DNA of 64,000 nucleotides from Blastocatellia bacterium (GCA_016713405.1 JADJPF010000006.1:186001-250000); one strand, 5' to 3'; positions 1 to 10,410 are shown, numbered from the stretch's first letter. Made by a program: numbers and translations. The notes: generated from the sequence alone by a model not told the origin.

Positions 1-3000
1 TTTACTAAACCAACCAAAAAAAAACTTTCTTGTGTTGTGCTTTTTGCTGATATTTCTGGTTTTACAACCTTAACCGAACGTTTAGCAAAGCGTGGGCCAT
101 CTGGCGCAGAAGAACTAACAAACTTACTTAATAATTATTTAGGCAAATTAATAGACCTAATTACAAGCTATGGTGGTGATATTGTTAAATTTGCTGGAGA
201 TGCTCTATTAGTTTTATTTACAGAAGAATTTATTAAAGAAGACTTAAATAAATTAACTGAACGTGTAGCAGATTGTTGTTTAAGAGTACAAAAAGAGCTA
301 CATAATTACCAAGTAGCTAGTGATGTAGAGTTAGCTATTAAGCTAATTATCAATATAGGCGAAGTTTCTATCCAAACTTTAGGAGGTATTTTTGGGCGTT
401 GGGAACTTTTAGTAACTGGTGATCCACTAGATCAAATAGCTTTAGCTAATTCATTAGCCAAAGCAGGCGAAATTTTACTTTCTTCTCAAGCTTGGGAACT
501 AATTAAAGAAAAAGTGGAAGTCATTAATAAAAATGACAAGATTTTATTAGTCAATTTAAGAACTAACTCATATTTCCCTGAAATAGCCAAAGTACAACCT
601 AAAGCTACGGCAACAACAGCAATAAGAGCTTTTATTCCTGGAGCTATTCGTAGTCGTATTGATAGCGGACAAACAGATTGGCTTGCAGAATTACGTAGAA
701 TTACAGTTTTATTTATCAACCTTCCAGATCTTAATCATGAAAGTTTAGAAAAAGCACAAGAAGCTATGTGTGCTTTACAAATTAGCTTGTATCGGTATGA
801 AGGAAGCATTAATAAGATAAGTGTTGATGATAAAGGAGTTTCACTAGTAGCAGCAATGGGACTACCTCCATTAGCTCATGAAGATGACCCAGCAAGGGGT
901 GTACGTGCAGCAATAGCAATGCAGGAGGAATTAAAAAAACTTGGCCTACAAAGTTCTATTGGAATTACTACAGGACAAACCTTTTGCGGTTCTGTTGGAA
1001 GTAGCGTTAGGCGGGAATATACAATTATAGGGGATACTGTAAATTTAGCTTCTAGATTAATGCAAGTTGCACAAGGAAGTATTTTAACGGATAAAACCAC
1101 AGCTAAAGTAGCCTCTAATCGATTAAATTTTACACCACTAGAACCAGTTACAATAAAAGGTAAACAACAACCAATAACAATTTACCAACCTTCACTACTA
1201 ACAGCTAAAAAATCAAAAACCCCCTCTAACCCTAAAACACCTATTGTAGGACGTATTAACGAAATTGCTTTCCTAAAAGAAAAATTACTTTTGTCAAAAC
1301 AAACCTGTAAATGTAGTTCTATAATCATTGAAGGAGAAGCGGGAATTGGTAAATCTCGCTTAACAGAGCAGTTAATTACACAAGCACAAGAACTAGAACT
1401 TCTTACCTTAACTAGTGAAGGTGATTCAATTGAAAGCTCTACTCCCTATTTTGCTTGGCGAAATGTGGTTAATCAACTTTTTCAACTAGAAAATTTATCT
1501 GACGCGGATAAAACAGAACAACAAACTCATATTTTGCGACAATTGCCTAATGATGCTAAGACTTTACAATCTGCGCCTCTTTTAGATGTATTTTTACCCT
1601 GGGATTGGGTAGACAATGAATATACAGCAGAATTAATAGGTAAAACTCGTGCTGATGCTGTGCATGAGTTACTAATTAATCTACTAAAGCAGGCTAGCAA
1701 AAACCCTTTAATTTTAGTTATGGAAGATGCTCATTGGTTGGATTCTGGCTCTTGGGCGTTGCTGCTGCTAGTATGTCAGCAAATAGAAAATTTAATTACC
1801 GTAATAGTAACTAGACCAATTGCAGAGCCAATTCCACTTGAATATAAAGAAATACAGGTTTTGAGCAAGACAGAAAAAATAGTACTTAATAATTTATCTG
1901 TTGCTGACACTCTAAGTTTAGTTTGTCATCGCTTAGGAGTAAATTCTTTACCAAAACAAGTAGAAGATTTAATAATTGAAAAAAGTGAAGGTAATCCTTT
2001 TTTTAGCGAAGAATTAGCTTATGTAATGCGTGATCTAGGCTTTATTGAAATTATTAATGGAGAATGTCGGCTATCTAATAAATCTAATGAGCTAAAAACT
2101 ACAAAGCTTCCAAACACTATACAGGGACTAATAACTAGCCGTGTAGATCGTCTTACACCTGCCCAACAACTAACAATTAAAGTAGCAAGTGTGATAGGAC
2201 GAGTTTTTTCTTTCCGTACCCTTCAAGATATTTATCCAATAAATGAAGATAAAGCACGTATTGCAGAACATTTTAAGGTTTTAGAAGGTCTTGATTTAAC
2301 ACCTTTAGAGCGTCCTGACCCAGATTTAGCTTATATTTTTAAGCATATTATTACCCGTGATGTAGTTTATAACCTAATGTTATTTTCCCAACGCCGTCAA
2401 CTACATCGAGCCGTAGCTGAATGGTATGAAAAGACTTATGCAAATGATCTAGCTCCTTATTTTTCCTATCTAGCTTATCATTGGTGTAAAGTGGTTGTAG
2501 ATAGCGCAATTGATCCAAAATTAGTTTGGAAAGCTGTTGATTACCTGCAAAAGGCTGGTAATCAAGCAGTTCAACGTTATGTTAATCAAGAAGCCATTGG
2601 ATTTTTTGCTGAAGCTTTAGAGCTATTAAAAACTCTTCCAAACAGCATAGAACGCACAGAACGGCAAATAGAATTACAATTAGCTATTGGTGCGCCAATT
2701 ATTGCTACAAAAGGCTATGCAGCCGTAGAAGTGCTAAATGCTTACACACAAGCACAAGAACTATGTAAAAAGCTTGGCGACAAGGCTAAATTATTTCCAG
2801 CATTAAGAGGTTTATGGGCGTTTTATATTGGCCGTGCAGATTATAAAACAGCAGCAAATTTAGCTAAACAACTCCTTGAACTAGCTCAAGAAGAAAAAGA
2901 CTCAGCAATTTTACTAGAAGCTCATAGAGCAATGGGAAATACAATTTTTTGGTCTGGGGATTTGATTAGCTCTCAACACCATATGCAGGAAGGCATAGAG

Positions 3001-3807
3001 CTTTATACACCTGATAAACACCACACCTTAGCTTTTCTTTATGGTCAAGATCCAGATGTTGCTAATCGTGGAATGCAGGCCTGGCCGCTTAGTTTAATGG
3101 GCTATCCTGAACAAGCTATTAAACGAGGAAAAGAAGCTATTAGTCAAGCTCTAGAACTTTCTCATCCTTATAGCCTGGGCTATGCTTTAATTCATGATTG
3201 TTGTTGCCAACAATACCTTTTAAGAGTTGATCAAGCTCTTCAACAATCAGAAAAAGCTATTAAATTATCTCAAGAAAAAGGCTTTCCTAACTGGATGCTA
3301 GCTGGGATGGTAGTTCATGGATGGGCTTTAGTACAAAAAGCAGACTTGTCAGGTCTTCAAGAAATAGAGCAAGCTGTAAATTTCTGGCGTTCTTCAGGCT
3401 CAGAACTTGTTGTTCCTTACTTTATGACGCTGTTGGCTGAATGTTATAGCAAAACAGATAAGCTTAGCCTTGCATTAGATACCTTAAAAGAAGCTATCAA
3501 TATTGCAGAAAAAAACAATGATCATTGGTATGATGCTGAAATGTATCGCCTAAAAGGTGAAATTTTACTACTCTTAGACAATGATTTGGCTCAAGCAGAA
3601 AACTGTTTTCTTAAAGCCATAAACATTGCAAAACATCAACAAGCTAAACTACTACAACTTCGTGCAAGTATTAGTTTAGCTAAACTATGGCAACTTTCAG
3701 AAAACAAAGAAAAAGCCCAAGAAATGCTAAAAGAAATCTATAGTTGGTTTAATGAAGGTTTCCAAATGCCAGATTTACAAGCAGCAAGAAAAATTTTAGC
3801 TAAATAA
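1..3807 (+). CDS. Double class III nucleotide cyclase domain / AAA-type ATPase / TPR protein (5' truncated)
   Basis: The frame is open to base 1, so the true start lies outside the window; the GTG at 37 is internal. The order of parts resembles soluble adenylyl cyclase: cyclase domain 1 (first ~150 residues, with the metal-site motifs FADISGFT and KFAGDALL), cyclase domain 2 (~220-385, with GDTVNLASRLM carrying the Asn/Arg pair that stabilises the transition state), an NTPase with Walker A GEAGIGKS (~432) and Walker B LILVMEDAHW (~558), and a C-terminal half of TPR-like helices. The two cyclase halves look complementary: metal Asp residues in the first, Asn/Arg in the second. I infer cAMP synthesis gated by the ATPase/TPR part; a purely regulatory role is possible. 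The next gene follows after 23 bp. Confidence 0.85.
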   Translation, partial: FTKPTKKKLSCVVLFADISGFTTLTERLAKRGPSGAEELTNLLNNYLGKLIDLITSYGGDIVKFAGDALLVLFTEEFIKEDLNKLTERVADCCLRVQKELHNYQVASDVELAIKLIINIGEVSIQTLGGIFGRWELLVTGDPLDQIALANSLAKAGEILLSSQAWELIKEKVEVINKNDKILLVNLRTNSYFPEIAKVQPKATATTAIRAFIPGAIRSRIDSGQTDWLAELRRITVLFINLPDLNHESLEKAQEAMCALQISLYRYEGSINKISVDDKGVSLVAAMGLPPLAHEDDPARGVRAAIAMQEELKKLGLQSSIGITTGQTFCGSVGSSVRREYTIIGDTVNLASRLMQVAQGSILTDKTTAKVASNRLNFTPLEPVTIKGKQQPITIYQPSLLTAKKSKTPSNPKTPIVGRINEIAFLKEKLLLSKQTCKCSSIIIEGEAGIGKSRLTEQLITQAQELELLTLTSEGDSIESSTPYFAWRNVVNQLFQLENLSDADKTEQQTHILRQLPNDAKTLQSAPLLDVFLPWDWVDNEYTAELIGKTRADAVHELLINLLKQASKNPLILVMEDAHWLDSGSWALLLLVCQQIENLITVIVTRPIAEPIPLEYKEIQVLSKTEKIVLNNLSVADTLSLVCHRLGVNSLPKQVEDLIIEKSEGNPFFSEELAYVMRDLGFIEIINGECRLSNKSNELKTTKLPNTIQGLITSRVDRLTPAQQLTIKVASVIGRVFSFRTLQDIYPINEDKARIAEHFKVLEGLDLTPLERPDPDLAYIFKHIITRDVVYNLMLFSQRRQLHRAVAEWYEKTYANDLAPYFSYLAYHWCKVVVDSAIDPKLVWKAVDYLQKAGNQAVQRYVNQEAIGFFAEALELLKTLPNSIERTERQIELQLAIGAPIIATKGYAAVEVLNAYTQAQELCKKLGDKAKLFPALRGLWAFYIGRADYKTAANLAKQLLELAQEEKDSAILLEAHRAMGNTIFWSGDLISSQHHMQEGIELYTPDKHHTLAFLYGQDPDVANRGMQAWPLSLMGYPEQAIKRGKEAISQALELSHPYSLGYALIHDCCCQQYLLRVDQALQQSEKAIKLSQEKGFPNWMLAGMVVHGWALVQKADLSGLQEIEQAVNFWRSSGSELVVPYFMTLLAECYSKTDKLSLALDTLKEAINIAEKNNDHWYDAEMYRLKGEILLLLDNDLAQAENCFLKAINIAKHQQAKLLQLRASISLAKLWQLSENKEKAQEMLKEIYSWFNEGFQMPDLQAARKILAK

Positions 3808-3830
3808 CCCTCACTTTTAAGGAGTAGTTC

Positions 3831-5850
3831 ATGGGAGCAGATAATGATAAAAATTTACCAGATGAAATAAACCCTGTAGTTGAAGAAACACCTGTTTTAG
3901 AACTAGTAACCCCTCCATCTGATTCTCCCGCTACAGAAGTTGCTGTTGAAGTTGGAGAAATCCCTGATCCAAGCGATACAAAACAAAATAGCTTCACTGA
4001 ATTCTTACGTTTAATAACCTCTGATGACCAACGTGTAGCTCTAGCTAATCTTTATATAGATTTTGAGCTAATTTTACTACTGCAAAGCAATGTTGATAGC
4101 TATGATGAAACTGACCCCTTAGGACGACAAACTCCTGAAAATTCAGCTAAAAAAACTTTATTACTACTTAATACAGTAACACAGGTACTAAATAGCATTA
4201 CTTTGGTCAAACCCGAAGTTCATTATATAAAAGAAACTCATCGCTTACGCAAAAATACTCCTTTACCAGTTGAACAATATTATAGAAATAAATCTCCAGA
4301 AGTAGATTTAATTAAAGCTTATACAAATTTAGAGCAGCTTAAATCTTTACTCAGCAATAGTTTACATGGTAAGCAACTATTTGATACTTTAGACTCAATG
4401 TCTGACCGAGTAATACCACAATATAAAGATTTCTTAAAAGGAATTAGAAAACGTGAAGCAACTTTAATTACAGAATTTATAAATGAAGAAAGTAGTCCGT
4501 CTGCCAATCGTCAACAAACAGATGATAAAGAAGCTTTGTCAGTATTGAGAAAAAGTATTATTTCTCTAACAAATAGTTTTGCTAAAAAGCAAATTAATGA
4601 CGAGAAAGTTTCTAATATAGTATTACCTGATTCAATATTTCTGTTAGATTTTATTGAGTATTTAACCCATATATCTAAAGCTTTAGACAGCTTTTTTGAG
4701 CAACAGCCATCAGCACGCCTAGAAGATGCCTATTTTCGTCACTTAGAGTTAATTAGGCATACTTTTAAGCATCTTCGCTCAACAATGAGAGAGGAACATT
4801 TCCAAGAAAAACCCCAACTACCTTTCTTAAACCTAAAAGGTTTTGTTTATTTTGCAGTCAAAGTAATTAAAGATTTAAATTATTTTAATCCTATATTGCA
4901 TCGTAAGTATCGCTACTATTTAGAACGTACTGTTATAGATAAGCGGCTTCAAGAGGCTTTTAAGAATATTCCAGAAGATAACCGCCGGGAACGCCGTTAT
5001 GTTATTCCTTTGCTTTTAGAATTAAGCCGTTTAATTAGAATGGTTTCCAGAGTTAGCCCTAGTAAAGATGATTTAACAGATTATCAACTTACTTTTTACT
5101 GGTTTAAGTTAATAGAGATTAACTTTAGACAATTAATTCATTTTCTTAAGTCCTATCCAGTCAATGAACCTCTAGGAACTCGTTTTGATAGCATGTCTTT
5201 TACTTTGGAAATGGAAGCAGAGCGCGTTTTTGGTAAACGTGGACATTTAATTAACTTAAATGAAATTAGCTCTTTAGAAGAATATATCAAACGTGTAGAA
5301 GATAGTTTAGGTATTCTAAGACATGTTTTACAGGAAAATTACTTAGAGTTAGCACAAACCTATTTACCAAACTTAACTAGAGAAGACCTTTATAAAGATT
5401 ACCGTGAGCGACTTATTGGAACTATGCTACTACGTGAGCATACCCTGGTGTATTTGGCAAATTTGCTCACGCGCCGAGCGACAATTAAAAGATTATATTG
5501 AACGAAAAATTTTACTTGAGTTAAATCCTTTTCTTACTTCACTTATGCGACAAATTCAAGTTTATTTAATGAAATTTCTACCAAAAGTTTTTTATTCTGA
5601 TAGGGTAGAACTTAAGCGAACAGTTAACGATCTTTTCACTTGTGCCAATATGCTAGCTAATCGTAAAGGTACAATTAGCGATCAACACTTAATTCAATTA
5701 AGTGAACGCATTCATGTATTAACTACATTATTTGGCAGCCTTGCAGAAAACATCCGTAAACGTTCTATTTTAGAGAATCGCCCCTTTGATGAAGATTCAG
5801 CTAAACGCACCTTAAAGAAATACTTACAAGCAGGCGAAAAATCTTCTTAA
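3831..5850 (+). CDS. Uncharacterised helical protein, interrupted by a +1 frameshift near 5465-5480
   Basis: I do not recognise the family. An AAGGAG ribosome site precedes the ATG. The first ~45 residues are acidic and Pro/Val/Thr-rich, and the rest is predicted helical, rich in Leu, Arg and Lys, with no signal peptide or membrane segment. The first frame stops at 5501, while a second frame (+1) continues with the same helical character (RAERQLKDYIERK onward) to 5850, so one extra base lies around 5465-5480. Joined, the protein is about 670 residues. It sits 23 bp after the cyclase gene and is probably co-transcribed, which suggests a partner or effector of that cyclase. Whether the break is real or a sequencing error cannot be decided here. 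Confidence 0.6.
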
Positions 5851-5930
5851 GCTATCTCAAAGATAAAAAATAGTAATGGTAAGCTTTGATTAACTCAAAA
5901 CTTATCATTATTATTTTTAATAATCTACTA

Positions 5931-6875
5931 TTAACGTAAGGAAATTTTATCTAGTAACATCAATAGAAATAAAATAGGCAAATAAATTACAGATGATTGT
6001 AAAAGTCGCCTAGCTTGTTGCCATGAACGCTCTTTAGCTGTTAGAAAGCTACAGTAAAGATACCAGGAGCTTAATAATAAAGCTCCTACAAAATAAATTT
6101 TTCCTGTTATTCCAATCATTGTTGGTAAAAGGCTAATAGGCAAAAGAACTAAGGCATAAAGTAAGATTTGTCGGCCTGTTGTAAAGCCCTCTGGTTCAAC
6201 AATTGGCAACATACGGATTCCTGCGCGAGCATAATCTTCTTTATACATCCAAGCAATAGCTAGAAAATGAGGAAATTGCCAGAAAAACATAATTAAAAAT
6301 AACACTAACCCTGATAGATCAATTTGGTTAGTTACTGCGGCCCAACCAATTAATGGAGGTGTAGCACCTGGAAAAGCTCCTATTACGGTACTTAGAGGCG
6401 TGCGACGTTTTAGCGGAGTGTAACAAAAAATATAGCTAAGTATTGTAAATAAACCTATTAGACCTGTGATTAAGTTAACAAAATATGATAAATATAAGAC
6501 TCCAGCTAAAGCCGTAAGGCTACCAAATAAAACAGCTTTTCTAGCAGTAATTCTACTTGTTGGTAAAGGACGTTGCTTAGTGCGCCACATTTCTGCATCA
6601 CTTGAGCGTTCCCACCATTGATTAAGTGTTCCTGTTGCAGCACCAATTAATGAAACACCCAAACTTAAATGTAGTAGCAAAAGGCTACGCCAATTCTCTG
6701 TTGCCATACCAAAACCAGCAATAGCAATTAATAGTAAGAGTATTAAAATGCGTGGTTTAACTAACTCAAGGTAGGTAGACAACAGCTTAGTGTTTGGTTG
6801 TTCATTTGTTTGTGCCGCCAAGGATTCAGATAATACTTCTGCCTTTGTTGGTACAATGCTTGATTCGGTACTCAT
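5931..6875 (-). CDS. ctaB: Protoheme IX farnesyltransferase (heme O synthase)
   Basis: This is a 314-residue UbiA-superfamily prenyltransferase. It transfers a farnesyl group to heme B in the membrane to give heme O, the precursor of heme A in the oxidase encoded just upstream. The sequence has a soluble N-terminal leader of ~30 residues, about eight hydrophobic segments, the first Asp-rich region (NQWWERSSDAEMWRTKQRPLP, ~85-105) and the second (around WMYKEDYARAGIRMLP, ~208-223). The length is normal for the family. It is the last gene of the oxidase cluster on this strand. The partner CtaA is encoded far away at 54.8 kb. Confidence 0.95.
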   Translation of the reverse strand: MSTESSIVPTKAEVLSESLAAQTNEQPNTKLLSTYLELVKPRILILLLLIAIAGFGMATENWRSLLLLHLSLGVSLIGAATGTLNQWWERSSDAEMWRTKQRPLPTSRITARKAVLFGSLTALAGVLYLSYFVNLITGLIGLFTILSYIFCYTPLKRRTPLSTVIGAFPGATPPLIGWAAVTNQIDLSGLVLFLIMFFWQFPHFLAIAWMYKEDYARAGIRMLPIVEPEGFTTGRQILLYALVLLPISLLPTMIGITGKIYFVGALLLSSWYLYCSFLTAKERSWQQARRLLQSSVIYLPILFLLMLLDKISLR

Positions 6876-6987
6876 CCAATAAACCCTAACAATCCTTTGA
6901 AAACCTATTGTTTATGTTGTTGTTTTTAACAATAACATTTGTCATTGTTAGTGAAAACGATTGATAGCAGATAAAAATCCATATCTC

Positions 6988-7221
6988 CTATTTATACTTA
7001 TAAATAACTAATAACATTAATGCAAAAAATATTACTGCTGGGACAAATAAAAATAATACTGCCAAACCAAGCGAATTAACTGCGCTAGAATTAATTGCTT
7101 GTTCTGTTGTAGTTTTGCACATTGCACAATGAGCAAATATAGTAGCGGTATTTAAGTAGAAGAAAATACTTAATAAAAAAATTATTTCCAAACAAAAAGT
7201 AATACAAAAAGAACGATCCAT
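6988..7221 (-). CDS. Small membrane protein of the oxidase cluster (CAMCK motif)
   Basis: This 77-residue protein has an N-terminal hydrophobic segment that could be a signal peptide, then a HCAMCK motif at ~31-36, a short polar stretch and a C-terminal membrane segment ending in basic residues. Its start overlaps the end of the subunit III gene by 40 bp, which implies translational coupling. From memory, small proteins with a Cys-x-x-Cys followed by one membrane helix occur in oxidase loci of Acidobacteria and relatives, so I read it as an accessory protein rather than noise. The Cys pair could bind metal or form a disulfide; this is inference. Confidence 0.55.
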   Translation of the reverse strand: MDRSFCITFCLEIIFLLSIFFYLNTATIFAHCAMCKTTTEQAINSSAVNSLGLAVLFLFVPAVIFFALMLLVIYKYK

Positions 7222-7859
7222 AAAACATCCATAAAATGCCAGTACCCAGTAGCAACATCAACTGCTGCTCGTTTTTCAGCCGTAAATCTATAGTATATTG
7301 CCCCAAGCAATATATATGATAGGCCAAGCAAACCTCCAAGCAAATGTAATGCGTGAACTCCTGTTAAAATATAGAAAAATGTAGCATGTGGGTTTGTAGC
7401 TTCCATATAAACGCCTTTAGCCATAAGTTGCTTCCATGCAACTAGTTGGCTAGTAAAAAAAGCTATTCCTAAGACAGTAGAAATCATTACCCAACGCTTA
7501 AATTTTTCTAACAGCTTATTTTTCAAAGCACTACGAGCAATTTCTAATGTAAAACTGCTAATAATTAAGACTAGAGTGCTAGAAACAACTGCTGATGGCA
7601 TAGAGATAGGTTTCCAAGCCTTACCCATTTCACGAACAATATAAACAAAAATAATCGCGCCAAAAAACATTATAATAGGAATTATGGCAAATAATAAAAA
7701 AAGCATTGGACTAGATTTTTTTTCTTTTGGCTGGGTTTTATTCTTGTCGTTACTATCATCTCCGCCACCGCCACCGCCGCGAAAGTTATCTAAATTGTTA
7801 TTTCCTCCACCGCCAGTAGTAACATCATTAGATTTTTCTTTTATATCAACTGATGTCAT
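7182..7859 (-). CDS. ctaE: Cytochrome c oxidase subunit III
   Basis: This is a 225-residue heme-copper oxidase subunit III with about five to seven membrane helices. The C-terminal core carries typical signatures: an NPHATFFYILTGVHALHLLGG stretch (~155-175) and a closing VATGYWHFMDVLWIVLF stretch. The N-terminal ~45 residues are unusual, rich in Gly, Asn and Asp with runs of four to six Gly, and precede the first helix. The Shine-Dalgarno AAGGAG lies just before the ATG. It follows subunit I by 19 bp and overlaps the small CAMCK protein. Confidence 0.93.
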   Translation of the reverse strand: MTSVDIKEKSNDVTTGGGGNNNLDNFRGGGGGGDDSNDKNKTQPKEKKSSPMLFLLFAIIPIIMFFGAIIFVYIVREMGKAWKPISMPSAVVSSTLVLIISSFTLEIARSALKNKLLEKFKRWVMISTVLGIAFFTSQLVAWKQLMAKGVYMEATNPHATFFYILTGVHALHLLGGLLGLSYILLGAIYYRFTAEKRAAVDVATGYWHFMDVLWIVLFVLLFVWK

Positions 7860-7878
7860 AATTACTCCTTAAAAATGC

Positions 7879-9600
7879 CTAAGAATTATCTAAAGAATTA
7901 TTAGGCAAATCCTCTGTTTGCATAAAATAATCTTTATTTGCTCCCGGCAGGCTAAAATCATATGCTCCTCGGTAAACAATAGTAGTAGCATTATCTTTGG
8001 AGGGTGGAGAGCTACTAGTCCATTCCAGAGTTGTTGCTTTCCAAGGATTTTCCTTAACCTTTTTACCAGCAAAAATACTAGTAATTAAGTTAATTAAAAA
8101 TAGTAGTTGGACATTAACAGTCACCAACATAGCAATTGTGATAAATTTATGTAAGGGCTGCAACTCGTTTAGATAAAGAAACTCGCTAATTTCGGCATAA
8201 CGTCTTGGATTTCCAGCTATTCCTAAAAAGTGCATAGGAAGAAATATTGCATAAACTCCTAAAAAAGTAATAAAAAAATGCACTTTTCCTAGATCTTCAT
8301 TCATTTGTCTGCCCACAATTTGAGGAAACCAAAATGCAGTTGCAGCAAAAATTGCAAAGATAGCCGATGACCCCATAATTAAATGAAAATGTCCTACAAC
8401 AAAATAAGTGTCATGTAAGTAAATATCCAGGCTACTTTGCCCTAAAAAGATCCCTCCTAAACCTCCAGTTATAAATAAAGAAATAAACCCTAGGGAATAT
8501 AACATTGGTGTAGTAAGTTGGATTTTTCCACCCCAAATTGTACCAAACCAATTTAAGGTTTTTATAGCTGAAGGCACAGCTATTGTTAAAGTAAGTAAAG
8601 AAAATGTCATTGATAAATAAGGGCTTATTCCAGCAATAAACATATGGTGTCCCCAAACTAAAAATCCAAGTAGAGCAATAGCTAGGGTAGCAAAAACCAT
8701 AGAGCGATAGCCAAAAACAGGTTTGCGGGAAAAAGTCGCTAAAAAATGAGAAACAAAGCCCATAGCAGGCAAAATTGCAATGTAAACTTCAGGATGTCCA
8801 AAAAACCAAAATAAATGTTGCCAAAGCAGTGGTAAACCATCGGTTAGACTAATAACTTTACCGTCAATAAGCAGCCCTGAAGGAAGAAAAAAGGCTGTCC
8901 CTAAAGTTCTATCAAATAGAAGTAATAAACCTGCTGCTAGTAGCACAGGAAAAGCTAGCAGCGAAACCATAGCCGTAGCCAACCAGCCCCAACAAGTCAA
9001 CGGCAAGCGCATTAAGCTCATGCCTGTAGTTCGTTTTGTAATAACTGTGATAAGAAAATTTATTGAATTTAATATTGTTGCTAAAGAAAAAATTGACAAA
9101 CTAACCAACCAAAGATCCATCCCTCTAGCTTGACCTGGTTGACTGCTAACAATACTGCTTAAAGGAGGGTAAGCCGTCCAACCCGTCAAGGGTGCGCCAC
9201 CTGTAACAAAAAAAGCACTTAGCAAAACACAAAAAGACAAAAATGTTAGCCAAAAAGAAATTAGCCCCAATTTAGGATAAGCCATTTCTTTAGCACCTAT
9301 TTGCAAAGGCAAAAAGTAATTACCAAAAGCTGCTTGTGGTGCCAGTGTTAGCACAAAAAAAACCATTATTGTACCGTGCATTGTCATTAATGAAAGGTAA
9401 AACTCTGGTGTCATTTGACCAGTTTCGTTAAATGCTGTTGGAAGCAGTTTTGACATTATAAACCAAACATCACTAGGCCAAGTTAACCTAAGACGCATTA
9501 TTACAGAAAAAGTAATAGATACAAAAACTGCTAATAGTGCAAGCAAATAATATTGTAGCCCTATAATTTTATGATCTTGGCTAAATAAATATTTGCGCAA
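7879..9600 (-). CDS. ctaD: Cytochrome c oxidase subunit I
   Basis: This 573-residue catalytic subunit of an aa3-type oxidase reduces O2 and pumps protons. All key residues are visible: heme His in MTMHGTIM, CuB His and cross-linked Tyr in FGHPEVY, the His pair in WGHHMF, the two heme ligands in HDTYFVVGHFH, and the K-channel Lys in SAIKTLNW. The Glu of HPEVY marks an A1-type D-channel. The D-channel entrance differs from the Paracoccus protein, with Glu for the usual Asp in GAKEMAYP and Gly at the usual Asn seven residues on. The start is TTG, chosen because AGGAGG lies upstream. It is in the order II-I-III. Confidence 0.96.
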   Translation of the reverse strand: MRKYLFSQDHKIIGLQYYLLALLAVFVSITFSVIMRLRLTWPSDVWFIMSKLLPTAFNETGQMTPEFYLSLMTMHGTIMVFFVLTLAPQAAFGNYFLPLQIGAKEMAYPKLGLISFWLTFLSFCVLLSAFFVTGGAPLTGWTAYPPLSSIVSSQPGQARGMDLWLVSLSIFSLATILNSINFLITVITKRTTGMSLMRLPLTCWGWLATAMVSLLAFPVLLAAGLLLLFDRTLGTAFFLPSGLLIDGKVISLTDGLPLLWQHLFWFFGHPEVYIAILPAMGFVSHFLATFSRKPVFGYRSMVFATLAIALLGFLVWGHHMFIAGISPYLSMTFSLLTLTIAVPSAIKTLNWFGTIWGGKIQLTTPMLYSLGFISLFITGGLGGIFLGQSSLDIYLHDTYFVVGHFHLIMGSSAIFAIFAATAFWFPQIVGRQMNEDLGKVHFFITFLGVYAIFLPMHFLGIAGNPRRYAEISEFLYLNELQPLHKFITIAMLVTVNVQLLFLINLITSIFAGKKVKENPWKATTLEWTSSSPPSKDNATTIVYRGAYDFSLPGANKDYFMQTEDLPNNSLDNS

Positions 9601-9617
9601 ACAAATAATCCTCCTAA

Positions 9618-10409
9618 TTAATTCTTATCATTTTTGGTATTATTTCTTAACCAGACAGCAAAGTCTTCTTTACTAACAACTTTTAGCTTTGCTTTCATTC
9701 GGTAATGTCCTAAGCCACAAAGTTCAGCACAAGCAATTTCATATTCCCCTATTTTGGTAGCTTGAAAATGTAATTTCATTAGCATTCCTGGCATAACATC
9801 TTGTTTAACTCTTAAGTTAGGAACAAAAAAGCTATGAATTACATCTTGAGATCGTAAATAAAGCCTTATGGACTCTCCAAGAGGAACTACAAGTTCGCTA
9901 CCTGTTAAAATATCATCATTTCCATCAGGGTCATTTTTATCTAAACCTAAGGGGTTATTATCCTTTTCTATTTGAGTTAAATCAATTCTACCAAATTTGT
10001 TATCCGACCCATGATAGCGAAATTGCCATTCAAACTGTTTAGCAACAGCTTCAATTTCTAAGGGATTTTTAGGAGTGGAAGAATAAATTTTATTCCATAT
10101 ATTTTGGCTAGTGGCAGCAAGTGTAATAAATATAACAATAAGCAATGAAGCATAAGCTATTTCTAAGCGAAGATTACCTAAATGATACTTTGCTATAGAT
10201 GATTTTTTTTCCTGATATTTAAGAATAAAGTAGCCAAGTAGAAGGTGAGACAGTAAAAAAGCAATGCCCGTAATGATTAGGGTTAAGGAAAATTGATTAT
10301 CTATTTGAGAAAAATTTGAAGCTAAGGCAGGAAAAGACGAGCCAAAGAAAAAAAGAGCAGTAATAGTTATTGCTAAAAGCCAAATCAAAATAGCAATAGC
10401 TAAAGCCAT
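9618..10409 (-). CDS. ctaC: Cytochrome c oxidase subunit II
   Basis: This subunit carries the CuA centre that takes electrons from cytochrome c. Three hydrophobic segments come first, the second and third forming the usual hairpin (ending around LRLEIAYASLL), followed by a periplasmic cupredoxin domain. The CuA ligands are present: His in VIHSFFVP and the CAELCGLGHYRM motif with two Cys, Glu, His and Met. I place the start at ATG 10409 because it lies two bases after the stop of the upstream small gene, a coupling arrangement. The frame also allows a start 24 bases earlier. No heme c motif (CxxCH) is present, so it is not a caa3 type. Confidence 0.94.
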   Translation of the reverse strand: MALAIAILIWLLAITITALFFFGSSFPALASNFSQIDNQFSLTLIITGIAFLLSHLLLGYFILKYQEKKSSIAKYHLGNLRLEIAYASLLIVIFITLAATSQNIWNKIYSSTPKNPLEIEAVAKQFEWQFRYHGSDNKFGRIDLTQIEKDNNPLGLDKNDPDGNDDILTGSELVVPLGESIRLYLRSQDVIHSFFVPNLRVKQDVMPGMLMKLHFQATKIGEYEIACAELCGLGHYRMKAKLKVVSKEDFAVWLRNNTKNDKN

Positions 10410-10410
10410 A

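Noticed and set aside
7684..7872. Plus-strand open frame with a run of prolines
   Set aside because: It is the antisense of the Gly-rich N-terminus of subunit III; low-complexity mirror, no ribosome site.
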